Source: Oenanthe sinensis (Eukaryota > Streptophyta > Magnoliopsida > Apiales > Apiaceae). From it: a stretch of 64,000 bases of DNA. The stretch lies in NCBI GenBank assembly GCA_028671895.1, contig CM053800.1, positions 18,373,886 through 18,437,885 of the forward strand, in the 5' to 3' direction. The position numbers were made by a program, and so were the translations under genes. The notes below the pieces were generated by a model that made no database searches, had not been told where the DNA came from, and saw nothing but the letters and a program-made list of their open reading frames with translations. The first letter of the stretch is position 1. The number at the start of each line of letters is the position of its first letter. This document shows, one piece after another, positions 10,611 to 22,000 of this stretch.

Positions 10611-13062
10611 ATGGGCTAAAAAATATTCAGGTGTAAAGATTCCAGTATTAGAAAAGGATGAATACTTTCCATGGAAGGTAAAAATGCATCTGTATATTCT
10701 TTATCTCGACCCTTTCTATGTTCATTGCATAGGGAAAGGTCCTCATATTCCCATGAAGCTAGTCACAGGTGTGAACCCTGATGGAACTCCTGCACTTGAC
10801 AAACATATTCCTAAACTCATCTCTGAGTTCACAGAAGAGGATGAAAAAGAAGTACTCAAAGACAAGAAAACCATGAAAATTCTGTTTAATGGTCTAGATA
10901 AAGATATGTTTGACAATGTGATAAATTGTACTTCATCAAAAGAGGTATGGGATACTCTTCAAACTCTATGTGAAGGAACTGAACAAGTAAGGAAAAATAA
11001 GATGCAACTCTTGATTCAAAAGTATGAATCATTTCATTTCAAGAGTGGAGAATCTATCAATGTCACCTATAGCAGATTTCAGAAGTTACTAAATGGACTG
11101 AAGTTATATTGTAGGGTTTATGCAACTGAGGATACAAATCTAAAATTTCTTAGATCTCTTCCAAAAGAATGAAAACCAATGACTATTTCCATTAGACAAT
11201 CTCTGGACTTCAAGGATTATACTCTTGAGAAACTTTATGGTATTCTCAAGACATATGAGTTGGAAATCCAACAAGATAAGGAGATTCAGAAGAATCAAAG
11301 AAAGGAGAAAATTGTGGCTTTAATAGTAAAAAGAAATGAAGAAAAGAAAGAAAGTGGCTGTGTAGAAGATTCTGTCATGATGGTTGGTGATGTTGTTGAA
11401 GAATCATTCAAAAGAGGAAAGGGCAAGTGTGAAGAAAATGAAACATGCTCTCAGGATGATTTGGATGAGATTGATGAACACCTTGCATTTCTGTCAAGGA
11501 AGTTTTCAAAGCTAAAATTCAAGAGGAATCAAAATTCTCAAAGGCCTAGATCCTAATTTAGAAGTAACAATCAAAACAAAAATTTGATTGATAGATCTAA
11601 ATTCAAATGTTTTAACTGTGAATTGGCTGGTCATTTCTCAAATGAGTGCAGGAAGCCAAAACAAGAAAAGGCAAAGTCTTATGATGGTATTGATTATAAA
11701 AAGAAACACTTTGACCTTTTGAAACAGAAAGAAAAGGCTTTTGTCATTGAAGAGAAGGACTGGGCTGCTGAAGATAGTGATTCTGAGGAATTCATCAATC
11801 TAGAACTAATGGCCAAACATGAAGATGAAGAAGCTAGTTCATCATAAAATCAGGTACTAGCTACAAACTTTTCTGAGCTTACAACTGATGAATGCAATAT
11901 TACTATTAATGAAATATCCAATGAATTGTACAATTTGCATGTCACTCTAAAATCTCTAAACAAAAAAAATCTCAAATTGAAGAACACCATCGATGTCTTA
12001 ACTGAGAGGAATATTTTTCTTTAAAATGAACTTGTTTATTTAGATAGATTTAAGTAGGAGAGTAAGGATACTAGAGATGAACTAGTGAATAGTTTGAAAA
12101 GAGAAGAATTATTAAAAGAACAATTGGCTGAAGAAATTAAAACCATTAACAAATGGAATAGGTCTGCTAAAACTGCCAAACAAATTATTGATGTTCAAGG
12201 TATAGATACTCTAGGAGAACTCCCCAAATCAATAGGCAGGCCATTGACTGATACTTCAATGGATAAAGATCAATCGACTGCTAATCCTTCATCAACTGAT
12301 AAGGATTATCAATCGATTGATGCTGAATCAACTGATAAGCATCCATCGACAAGTAAATCATCAATGGCTAATAAAAAGAACAAATTTAGCACCCCTATCA
12401 AGTTTGTTAAGGAAACCAAAAATCAAGTTGAGACTGAAGCTGAGAAGATCAACATGGGTAGCTTATCCAAGAAACAATTAAAAGAGAAATTAGAAAAGAT
12501 AGCACCTGTGGAAATTACTCAACCTAAGTCTGAGAAAAAGAAAAATAATAGGAATGGTAAAGTAGACATTAATAAGCACAACAACTACACTCCTGACATG
12601 TATGCTCCTAGAAAGGTATGTGCTAAATGTGGTAGTGTAAATCATTTTTCTATGCAATGCAAGAATGAAAAGAAATCTATATCTTCAAATGATTTAAATG
12701 TACATGCCATGACTGCTAATGCCATGTTTACCAATCCTATACTCATGAATGCCATGTCTTCTAATTTAGTTGCACCTAATGTTCATATGCCTTATGCACA
12801 AGTTCCATACATGTATAATCCTTTCTTTGCATATGCAAATATGAACATGCCTGGTATGCCATGGAACATGCCTAATGTAGATAATGAAATGTATGGAAAT
12901 TCTGCCATGATTTCCAAAGTGTCTAAGCCCCAAAAGCCAAATCCCAAGGTTAAAGTGGATTTAAATCCACCAAAACAAAAGGAACCAAAGTTGGCAACAA
13001 AGGCTCATGTTGCAACTAATGAAAGAGGACCCAAGGCAACTTGGGTAACAAAAATAACTTGA
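10611..13062 (+). pseudogene. gag: H gag, broken
   Basis: The ATG at 10611 lies where gag starts in E1 and E3, but the frame shifts within the first 15 codons. The capsid is then read in one frame from about 10630 to 13062. UBN2-type blocks occupy 10684-11280. The first zinc knuckle, CFNCELAGHFSNEC, is near 11608-11650. A coiled-coil-like region follows to 12180, a Ser-Ile/Thr-Asp repeat at 12240-12365, a second knuckle CAKCGSVNHFSMQC near 12619-12660, and a Met/Asn/Pro-rich tail. In-frame stops are at 11170, 11554, 11845, 12022 and 12055. The end KATWVTKIT followed by a stop is the same junction with pol as in the other copies. Confidence 0.9.
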
Positions 13063-13069
13063 TTGTTTT

Positions 13070-16000
13070 ATGTGTGTGCAGGGAAACAGGAAGAAAAATA
13101 TCTGGTATTTGGATAGTGGATGCTCAAGGCATATGAATGGAGATTTGTCCATGCTCACAAAGTTTGTGAAAAAGACTGGCCTAGGAGTTACTTTTGGAGA
13201 TAACAGCAAAGGTTTTACCTTGGGATATGGCTCAATTGTAAAAGAAAATTTTATCATTGAACTGGTAGCACTAGTTGATGGATTGTAGCACAACATGCTC
13301 AGTATTAGTCAACTGTGTGATAATGGTAATGGTGTGTGGTTTACAACTAGATCATGCATCATAGACAACAAGGAATCTAGTGAAATTCTCTTAACTGGAG
13401 AAAGAAAAGGAAATGTCTATGTGGCTGATTTTCACTCTATAAAGGCAAATTCAATGATATGCCTACTGAGCAAAGCCAATTCAGATGAAAGTTGGATTTG
13501 GCACAAGAAACTAGCCCATTTGAATTTCAAAGCCATGAATTTATTGGTTAAAAAGAATCCGGTTAAAGGCATTCCACAGATGGAATTCACCAAGGATAGA
13601 CTTTGTGATTCTTGTCAAAGGGGAAACAAAGAAAAACATCATTTAAGTCAAAGTCTGAATCATCAATTGATAAGCCTTTGGAATTATTGTACATGGATTT
13701 ATTTGTTTCAGTCAACATCATGTCAATTGCCAAAAAGAAATATGCCTTAGTCATTGTGGATGACTTCACAAGATTTTCATGGGTATATTTCTTACACTCT
13801 AAGGATGAGGCAAGTAAATTAATTATCAATCATGTGAAGAATGTTGACAATAGCACTGAATCGAAGGTCAAGAAAATTAGAAGTGATAATGGTACTGAAT
13901 TCAAGAATGCAACAATGAAAGAATTTTGTGAAGAAAAAGGTATCACTCATCATTTCTCTGCACCAAGAACTCCAAAACAAAATGGAGTAGTTGAAAGGAA
14001 AAATAGGACCTTGATTGAAGCTGTTAGAACTATGTTAGAAGAAGCAAAACTACCTACATACTTCTGGGCGGAAGCAATTAATACTGCTTGCTACATTCAG
14101 AATATTTCCATGGTCAATCAAATTCAATGCAAAACCCCATATTAGTTGACAAAGAAGGACAAGAAGCCAACAGTTAATTTTCTTCATGTATTTGGCTGCA
14201 AATGCTTTGTATTGAGAAATCAAGGTGAAAATCTAGGAAAATTTGAAGCCAAGGCTGATGAAGCTATATTTGTTGGATATGGGATAACAACCAAAGCATA
14301 CAGAGTTTACAATCTTAGATTACACATTATTATGAAATCTATGCATGTAGTCTTTGATGACAAGAAAATTCAAGGGTTGTTTGATGAAGGATTTCATGAC
14401 CTATTGCATTTTGAAAATGAATCAACAAGCAATATTGAAGATAGTGATGATGATGTGGAAATTTCAAGAAATCAAGTACCTAGAATCCTCTCATCAATTG
14501 ATGTCAATGCATCAACAGATAACTTATCAGTTGACAATCTTCAATCGACTGATAATACATCAATTGATAATCATTCGATGGATAACAACTCTGCTCAACA
14601 ATCTTCAAGTAGAGTGTTCATCTCAGGGGGAGGGTTCTTAAGTAGTCAATCACATCACAATGATCAAAACACTTTCAATGATCATGAAGCATCATCTTCA
14701 AGAATAAATTTACCATCTCAAAGAAAATGGACAAAAATCCATCCCTTTGAATTAATTATTAGAGATGCAAATAATGGTAAAAACCAGAAGTGCAACTCAA
14801 AATGAATGCTTGTATAGCAGCTTCATATCTCAAGAAGAACCAAAAAGGATTGAAGAAGCCTTGAATGATCCTGATTGGATAATTGTTATGCAAGAAGAGT
14901 TGAATCAGTTTGAAAGGAACAACATATGGAAGTTGGTGCCCAAACCAAAGAACAAGTCTGTCATTGGAACAAAATGGGTATTCAGAAACAAAATGGATAA
15001 ATCTGGTACAGTGACAAGGAATAAAGAAAGATTAGTGGCAAAGGGCTATTCACAAGAAGAAGGCATAGATTTTGATGAAACATTTGCACCAGTTGCAAGG
15101 TTGGAAGCAATCAGAATCTTTCTAGCATATGCTGCTCATGCAAATTTCAAGGAGTATCAGATGGATGTGAAAAGTGTCTTTCTCAATGGAGAACTAGAAG
15201 AAGAAGTATATAGGACAACCTCCTGGTTTTATTGATCTTGTTCATCCTGGATATGTGTATTATCTTCTGAAGGCACTTTATGGATTAAAACAAGGATCTA
15301 GGGCCTGGTATGAAACTCTATCTAAATTCCTGATTGAGAATCACTTCACAAGAGGTACTTTTGACAAAACTCTCTTTCATAGAAATGTTAGTGGCTCTAT
15401 GATTCTTGTTCAAATCTATGTAGATGACGTTATTTTTGGCTTAACTAATGAAAAACTTTGTCAAAAGTTTTCTAAGTTGATGTAAAGTAAATATGAAATG
15501 AGCATGATAGGAGAACTTACCTATTTTCTTGGTTTGCAAGTCAAACAAGTCAAAAATGGCATTTTCATAAATCAAACCAAATATATTTCTGATTTATTAA
15601 AAAGATTTGATTTAAGTGAATGTTTTTCTGCAAAAACTCTCATGGCCACTGCAACTAAACTTGAACTGAATACTAAGGAAGCTATGGTGGACATTTCAAG
15701 TTATAGAGGCATGGTTGGCTCATTACTTTATTTAACTGCAAGTAGGCCAGACATAATGTTTGCTACATGTCTTTGTGCTAGATTTCAAGCTGATCCTAGA
15801 GAATCTCATTTGATTGGAATAAAAAGAATATTCAGATATCTCAAGGGAACTTCAAATCTTGGAATTTGGTATCCTAGAGATTCTGGATTTATCTAATTGG
15901 TTATTCAGATGCAGACTATGCAGGTTGCAGAATTGACAGAAAAAGTACTACAGGCTCCTGTCAATTTCTAGGAAATAAACTTGTATCATGGTTCAGCAAA

Positions 16001-16360
16001 AAGCAGAATTCAGTGTCTACATCTACTGCAGAGGCTGAATACATTGCAGTTGGAAGTTGCTGTGCACAAATATTATGGATGAGGAATCAACTACTTGACT
16101 ATATGTTCAACATGAACAAGATTCCTATTTTCTGTGATAATACAAGTGTCATTGCTATAACAGAAAATCATGTGCAACATTCCAGAACCAAGCCCATTGA
16201 CATAAGGTATCACTTCATTAGGGTACTTGTAATGAATGGTACAGTTGAATTACATTTTGTCCCTAGTAAAAGATAACTTGCAGACATTTTTACCAAACCA
16301 TTAAATGAATCTACCTTCAATGGATTGGTCTGTGATTTAGGTATGCTTAATTATATTTAA
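13070..16360 (+). pseudogene. pol: H pol (protease, integrase, RT, RNase H), broken
   Basis: Domains in order: protease DSGCSRHMNGD (about 13109-13141); pre-integrase WHKKLAHLNFKAMN (about 13498); integrase with HMDLF replaced by YMDLF, then IRSDNGTEFKN and VVERKNRT (13690-14020); a linker with Ser-Ile/Thr-Asp repeats (14490-14590); RT with QMDVKSVFLNG and YVDD (about 15417-15428); and RNase H with GYSDADYAGC (about 15900) and AEAEYIAV. Breaks: stops at 13286, 14143, 15483 and 16274; frame changes near 13615, 14780, 15210 and 15890. The last residues GMLNYI end at 16360. It would produce the reverse transcription and integration enzymes, but cannot in this state. Confidence 0.9.
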
Positions 16361-16467
16361 TCTTTAAATGTCTGACAAGTTATATATATTTATATAAATT
16401 TTAGCCATTGACTATGTTAATCTATTGATTCTTCATTAATCAATTAATAAACATTGTTTTGATTAAT

Positions 16468-16672
16468 GGATATCTGTAGCCATCGACAGATAAATATATC
16501 AATTGATGATATATTTACTTATCGATGGATATCTGTAGCCATCGACAGATAAATATATCAATTGATGATATATTTACTTATCGATGGATATATGTAGCTA
16601 TCAACAGATAAATATATCAATTGATGATATATTTATTTATCGATGGATAAGTGTACCTATCAATGAACAAGC
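16468..16672 (+). repeat. 59-bp tandem repeat, about 3.4 copies
   Basis: Units begin GGATATCTGTAGCCATCGAC at 16468 and 16527, with a slightly diverged unit at 16586 and a partial one at 16645. Each contains ATCAATTGAT and TATCGATGGATA, the same words that fill the LTR U3. Confidence 0.9.
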
Positions 16673-16889
16673 ATTACCAATCGATGACCTGGAATTTAAA
16701 GGGGTCCATGTCATCAATCGATCTGTACAAAAATCTAGTCGTTGATTACTCATTTTATCAATCGATTAATACATACATTCCTGTATGTATAACAGTCAAT
16801 TGCCAAAATTGGTAATTTTTACTTATCATTTTTTTTAACGGTCGATTAAGTTCTATTTTGAGTAAGAAATTGATTGAGAAAGCAGTAAA

Positions 16890-16897
16890 TATAAATA
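16890..16897 (+). promoter_or_regulatory. TATA box upstream of H third ORF
   Basis: TATAAATA in AATATAAATAGTGAG lies about 200 bases before the ORF start. E3 has the same word in the same place (55189-55196, minus strand), followed by a similar ATTCTTACTTGC leader. E2 has TATATATA upstream of its version. Confidence 0.6.
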
Positions 16898-17098
16898 GTG
16901 AGATCAAAATATTTGTTCATTCTTACTTGCAATTTTTACTAACGAATTGTCTTTCTCTCTTTCTCTTTCTCAATCTCTGAACTCTCTCTCTGTATCTATC
17001 TCCTGCTAATAACCCTAATTGCTACTATCTAATTGTTGTTTCTGTATAATTACTAACAAGTTTGCCAGTTAATTCTCATCTCATCTTCAAACACACTA

Positions 17099-17652
17099 AT
17101 GGCATCATCAAAGAAAGTCTCACAATCTGGATTCTACTACGAACTCAACAACTTGTTGCTTGCACTATGGTGGAGGAAGCCCCAACAGAATTCCATCCTC
17201 TAATGGAATTCCTAAGAAGTTCAAGGATATCAAAGGCCCTCAGAGAAGCACCAAAGATAGTGTGCAATCTAGTTGAAGAGTTCTGGACTACTGCAGAGGT
17301 AGCAGATGATTTCTCTTCAATCTCCTTTGATTGCAAAGGACAGAGGTATATTCTAACCAGTATAGTTTTGGGTGAGTGTTTAAATCTTCCTGGAAATAAT
17401 ACAGAAAATTCACCCACTGACACAGAGATTAGAAGCATGCTTAGAGAAATCAATTACACTGCTCCTGATGCTAGTCTAGGAAGTATAGTTAGAAAGAATC
17501 TAAGAAAAGAGTGGTCATATTTCATTGATGCAATTATAAAATGTTTTTCCGGTAAGATTAGTAATTTTGATGCAATAACAACAAGTATGCAACAAGTAGG
17601 GTATAACATTTTATATGATAGATATTATAATTTAGGTAGCCTGTTACTTAAT
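17099..17652 (+). pseudogene. H third ORF, part 1 (N-terminal domain)
   Basis: The ATG at 17099 (MASSKKVSQSGFYYELNN) corresponds to MAPQKKIVSSTGFTYEQNN in E3. A one-base frame change near 17155 moves the reading to the frame containing TEFHPLMEFLRSSRISKAL and KEWSYFIDAIIKCFSGKISN. The WSYFxDAI block is shared with E3 (54600-54660) and, more distantly, with E2 (WNYFFEAI near 27475). This N-terminal region resembles the plant-transposon-associated domain often found in retrotransposon extra ORFs (I cannot run the profile search). It is split after 17652 by E2; the coding sequence resumes at 32691. Function unknown. Confidence 0.75.
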
Positions 17653-18759
17653 TGAAAGGAAGAGTGTCTAAACTTGTAACACTATAACTTATGTAACTCA
17701 ACTAAAAGAAAAGATACTTAACCGGAAGACAATAAAAAACATGAAGCCACAAAGAAATCAATGCTAAATGAAGACAAGGTAATTGATACAATTCAACATG
17801 TTAACTATGATCAAATAAAGAAGAAATCATTAAAAGAAGTTCAAGACAGAGTTGTTCATGCCTCAGTGATTTGTAAATTAAAAGATTCAAGATCATAACT
17901 ATCAGTATCAATAAGGCTAATTGATTTCAAGTGAACAAGAAGGAAAGCAATAATTGGAAAGTCATATTATTAATTGAATATGGTAATCTATTCAAGAAAC
18001 AGAAACACTATCAGGACTAGTCACTTATGAATCAGACCATTGCATCAAGTGTCAGGACATTGATAGCAAGTTTATGTCAGTAATAGAGATCCAGGATCAA
18101 GAGCTTGTTGAAGAATATGGAAAACATAAGAAATCACAAGTTCAAGATGTTGCATAGAAGTTTCAAGATTGAAGCCCAGAATTTCTCCAAGTACAAAATG
18201 TTCGAGATAGCCAAATAGAACATTCCTATGTAGAAATTCTACTTAGATGTTCGAGATAGCCAAGTAGAACATTCCTATGTAGAAATTCTACTTAGAAGTT
18301 CGAGATGACCAAGTAGAAATTATCAAGTAGATATTCTACATGGAGGGCAGTTTTAACATGACACATGGCATCATCTAATTGGCAGATTTCTAAGCTTTCA
18401 ATATAAGATAAGATTTATGTGGATATCATTGGGCCACGTATATCTTAGTCTTTGAAGTCTACAGGACATAGATTACAAGTAGTATAAATAGAAGTACTTG
18501 TGTATTATTTTAAGCAGAGAGCAATATTTTCGAGATAAACACTTGTAAAAGAGAGAGAGTATATTCACAGAGCTTAGTATCATTTACTACCCTCTTTACT
18601 TCTGGTGTACTTTGTAATGAATGTTGTAGCAACCCTTTCAAGTTATATATAAGACATATATTCCTTGAATCATTGTGTTCATTTATTACATGGTATTTAT
18701 TGCTTCTTAAATTCGAAAAGTTGTATTCACCCCCCTCTACAACACATTTGGACCTAACA
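17653..18759 (+). repeat. E2 5' LTR (1,107 bp)
   Basis: TGAAAGGAAGAGTGTC to GGACCTAACA. It carries two 49-bp units at 18199-18247 and 18248-18296 (TGTTCGAGATAGCCAARTAG...), a TATA box, and a tract of six C before TCTACAACACATTTGG at its end. Confidence 0.95.
18483..18490 (+). promoter_or_regulatory. TATA box of the E2 LTR promoter
   Basis: TATAAATA in AAGTAGTATAAATAGAAG; the 3' LTR copy is at 32403-32410. It sits about 275 bases before the LTR end, suitable for the U3/R boundary. Confidence 0.65.
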
Positions 18760-18761
18760 AT

Positions 18762-18773
18762 TGGTATCAGAGC
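18762..18773 (+). other. Primer binding site of E2
   Basis: TGGTATCAGAGC two bases after the LTR end, complementary to initiator methionine tRNA. Confidence 0.95.
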
Positions 18774-19541
18774 TTCATGTTTAACATACAAAACATAGAT
18801 CCTTGTGTTTGGTAGAAGATTTGTGAGTTTTCATCTTCCAGAACTACTTTTCGATTTTTCTCAAAAAGTGGGCCTTAATTCGTTTCTAGTGAAAACTCAT
18901 CCAAAAAAATTATTTAAATACTCCAGGTGTGATTATTTAGCTTGGATGGATTTTAGATAATTTTTGTGAATTAATCTGGGTACTTTGATATTTGGTGTTC
19001 TTGAGTGTTCATCATTGTTCTTGTTAAAGAAGACAAACCCAGCAACTTTTTGATTTCCTTTTCAAAAAGACAAAAGGTGTTATTGGCTTTTGATTTGACA
19101 TATATCTCACAACAAAAAGTTTTACAGAACATATTTAGTACCTAGCACGTGGGTTAGGTGAATTAGGTGAGAAAAACCACAAAAGTCAAAAAGTGTAAAA
19201 AGTAACATTGTTTATTCAACATTAAAGTGACCTGCAGCAAATTTTTCCAAGGACAAAAGTTCTACATAGAGTTTCTACTTAGAATATTCTACTTGAATAT
19301 TCTACTTGAAGAAAGTTCGACTTGGACAAAAAGTTCGACTTGGACAAAAGTTCTACTTGGAGAATTTCGACTTGGGCAGTTGTTCTACATAGATATTCTA
19401 CTTAGCCTAGTCTTGGGTACTTAGAAATTTTTGGTGTCCAGAATTTGAACTTTGATTTATTTTAAGATAATTTAATTTTCTTTTAATTACTACTCAAGTA
19501 ATAAGAAAAGTTTATTATCTTTACTTTAAATCCACATTAAG
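18774..19541 (+). other. E2 5' leader with repeated TTCTACTT/TTCGACTT words
   Basis: About 770 bases without a gene between primer site and gag. At 19258-19412 there is a cluster of imperfect repeats (GTTCTACATAGA, TTCTACTTGAA, GTTCGACTTGGACAAAA). These belong to the same word family as the LTR 49-bp repeat and the 48-bp repeat array at 25948-26235. The rest shows nothing recognisable. Confidence 0.75.
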
Positions 19542-21989
19542 ATGGCACCTAAAAACAATTTCAAGATTCCAATGTTCGACCGAGATCATTATGAAGAATG
19601 GGTGTTGAGAATGAAACTTTACCTTGAGTCCGTCAATCCTGAATATCTGGAAGTCCTCGACAAAGGTAAATTTGTACCAATGGTTATTGTTCCTGAGCAT
19701 ATGGAAGGAGATGTGGTAGTACCAAAACGGTCTGAGCCTAAGAAGGCAGTAGACTTTTCAGATGCTGATAAGGAGCAGATAGTTTTCGATACATCCGTTC
19801 AACAAACACTGATGGAATCCCTAGGTCATGAAATGTTTAATGTAGTTAAAGGACTAACTACAGCAAAGAAGATTTGGGATAAGCTAGAGGTCGTCATGGA
19901 AGGTACCATTGAGGTCAGAAGCAACAAAACACTTATACTCAAGATGGAGTATGATACCTTCAGAATAAGAAAAGGTGAAAGCATAACAGATGTCTATCTA
20001 AGATTCAGTCAGTTAGTTTTGGATTTGAATCTGAGAGGTGTAAATCTCCCCGTGGTTGAAGTCAACACGAGATATCTGAGGTACCAGCCAAAAAGCATCG
20101 AACATAGAGTCTACGCTGTTAGAGAAACCAGAGATTTGCACACAACTACTCTGGAAGAATATTATGGAATTCTAAAGACCTATGAGCTGGAAACACTTCA
20201 AGATCAAGCATGGGACAATGATTCAAGAGGAAAAGAAGTTGCATCAGGGTTAGTTGCTGATGAGGTAGAGTCTAAGAAGGCAATGGTTGCAGAAAAGCCT
20301 AGATCATCACCTGCATCACATCAAGTTGAAAATGATGATGAGTGCACATCAAATAGTGATGATGACTACTTCACCCAAGAAGAGCTGGACAATATGGATG
20401 ATAGTGTCGTGGCATACATGGCAAGGAAGTTCAGCAACATAAGATTCAGAAAGAGTAACCGACCATAGAGTAAATCTTCATATTACTATCGGGTTACTAG
20501 GGGTGGTGGTAGTTCACAAGGCTACAAAGGGAAAGGTAAGAGTACCAGCTACAAATCTCCTTTGGATTTCAAAATGAAGTTCAAATGCTATAACTGTGGT
20601 GAAGCCGGACACTTTACTACCGACTGCAAGAAGCCGAAACAGACATATCCCAAAGAAACATATGAAGCCCTCAAAAGCAAGTATGAAACCCTGGTGAAGG
20701 AAAGACATGGAAAAAGAGCTTTAGTAGTTACAGAAGGCAGAGCTTGGGATGATTCAGATGAGGAAGAAGTTACTTATACAGCAAACTTTGCCCTCATGGC
20801 TGAGACATCAGATGAACCAGAGGTACCAGTTCTAACCCTTAAAGAAGAAATGTCTATTGTTGATTATAAGGTGCAGAACGGGGCTCTTAGCGAAGAGATC
20901 TATATGTTGTGCAAAAGCCTAAATACTTCTCAAAAGGAACAGAAAACACTTGTTGCCAAATGCAGAATGCTTGAGGCTAAAGTGGAAGAATTAGAGGCTG
21001 CTTGCACTATAGATACTTCCCTAAGAGACTCTATTAAAACTTTGGAACACAAGCTCAACCTTAAGGAAGAATTAGAAGCATGTCTTAGAAATAAACTAGC
21101 TGAGTTAGAAACTAAATGCGAAGCTTATAAACTAGCAGCTAGTAAAGTGAATGTTGATAGTGGTACATTTAAGAAGATAACTGGAGTAGGTGTAGGACTT
21201 GACTATTCTAACTTATCAAAGAAGGAAGGAAAGAGGCCTATAGATACTAGTTCCAGTAAGATTAAAAATGAAATACCTAGCATTCTTAAATCCACTGTCA
21301 AACCTATCTTTAAACACTTCGTTCCTCAAGAAGAAGAAAAGACTGAATTATTAGTTAGATATGAGATAGAGATGGAAGATCGCCAGAGAGAACAACCGAT
21401 AACTCCTATTAAACAAGTTAAAATCAAATCCCCTAGAGAAGAATCTAGACCAGGATTAGGAGCTAAGGCTGTTAAACAAAAGAGTAAAAAGGAGAAAGGC
21501 ATAAAAGAGGTTAAGGCAGAACGAGTAAAGAAAGCATGTTATCACTGTAAATCTACTTAACATCTTTCTTATGCATGTAAATCAAACATGAATATTCCTG
21601 TTGCACATGCCATGCCTGTACCACACACAATGAATAACATGCATCAGAATCATGCACAATGTGGTCAACCAAATTGTATGCCATGCACTTTTAACGTCAT
21701 GCAAACATTTGTAAACTTGATGAATGCAACTAGTCAAACATGTCTAAATACTGCTACTAGTTCTAATGTCAAGAAGAAGCATGTGAGAGCTAAGACTACT
21801 AGTCCTCCTAAAGTAAGGAGTGACAAGCCTTCTCCTATGAATGACAAATCTGTCAAGTCTGAAAAAGGGAAAGACAAAGTCGAAATCTCTAGTAATGTTA
21901 AAAAGGTTGCATCTCCTGTTAAATCTGATAATTCTCGATCTTATAGAAAAGTCAGGCCTAATCAATCTTGGGTTCCGAAGAACGTCTAA
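19542..21989 (+). pseudogene. gag: E2 gag (UBN2-type, two zinc knuckles), two nonsense codons
   Basis: One frame of 815 codons from the ATG at 19542 (MAPKNNFKIPMFDRDHYEEW). The UBN2-type capsid lies in roughly the first 230 residues (AKKIWDKLEVVMEGTIEVRS). A zinc knuckle CYNCGEAGHFTTDC is near 20586-20627. A coiled-coil-like, Glu/Lys/Leu-rich segment (about 20840-21150) follows, then a Lys-rich region and a second knuckle beginning CYHC (about 21537). In-frame stops are TAG at 20466-20468 and TAA at 21558-21560; the latter is within the second knuckle. Both fit glutamine codons changed by one C-to-T step. It ends with SWVPKNV and a stop, the same ending as the gag of E1 and E3. It is distinct from the H/E1/E3 gag and lacks the Ser-Ile-Asp repeats. 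Confidence 0.92.
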
Positions 21990-22000
21990 TCAATCTATAA

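Larger units (their letters stand above)
16361..17098 (+). other. H spacer between pol and third ORF
   Basis: No gene. The left part is built of near-palindromic words, including a 59-bp tandem array (16468-16672). The right part (16890-17098) looks like a promoter plus leader: a TATA box, then pyrimidine-rich TTTCTCTTTCTCAATCTCTG and CTAATAACCCTAATTGC before the third ORF. Confidence 0.7.

Noticed and set aside
16468..16672. CRISPR-like array
   Set aside because: Units are contiguous tandem copies without unique spacers, in a plant retrotransposon spacer.
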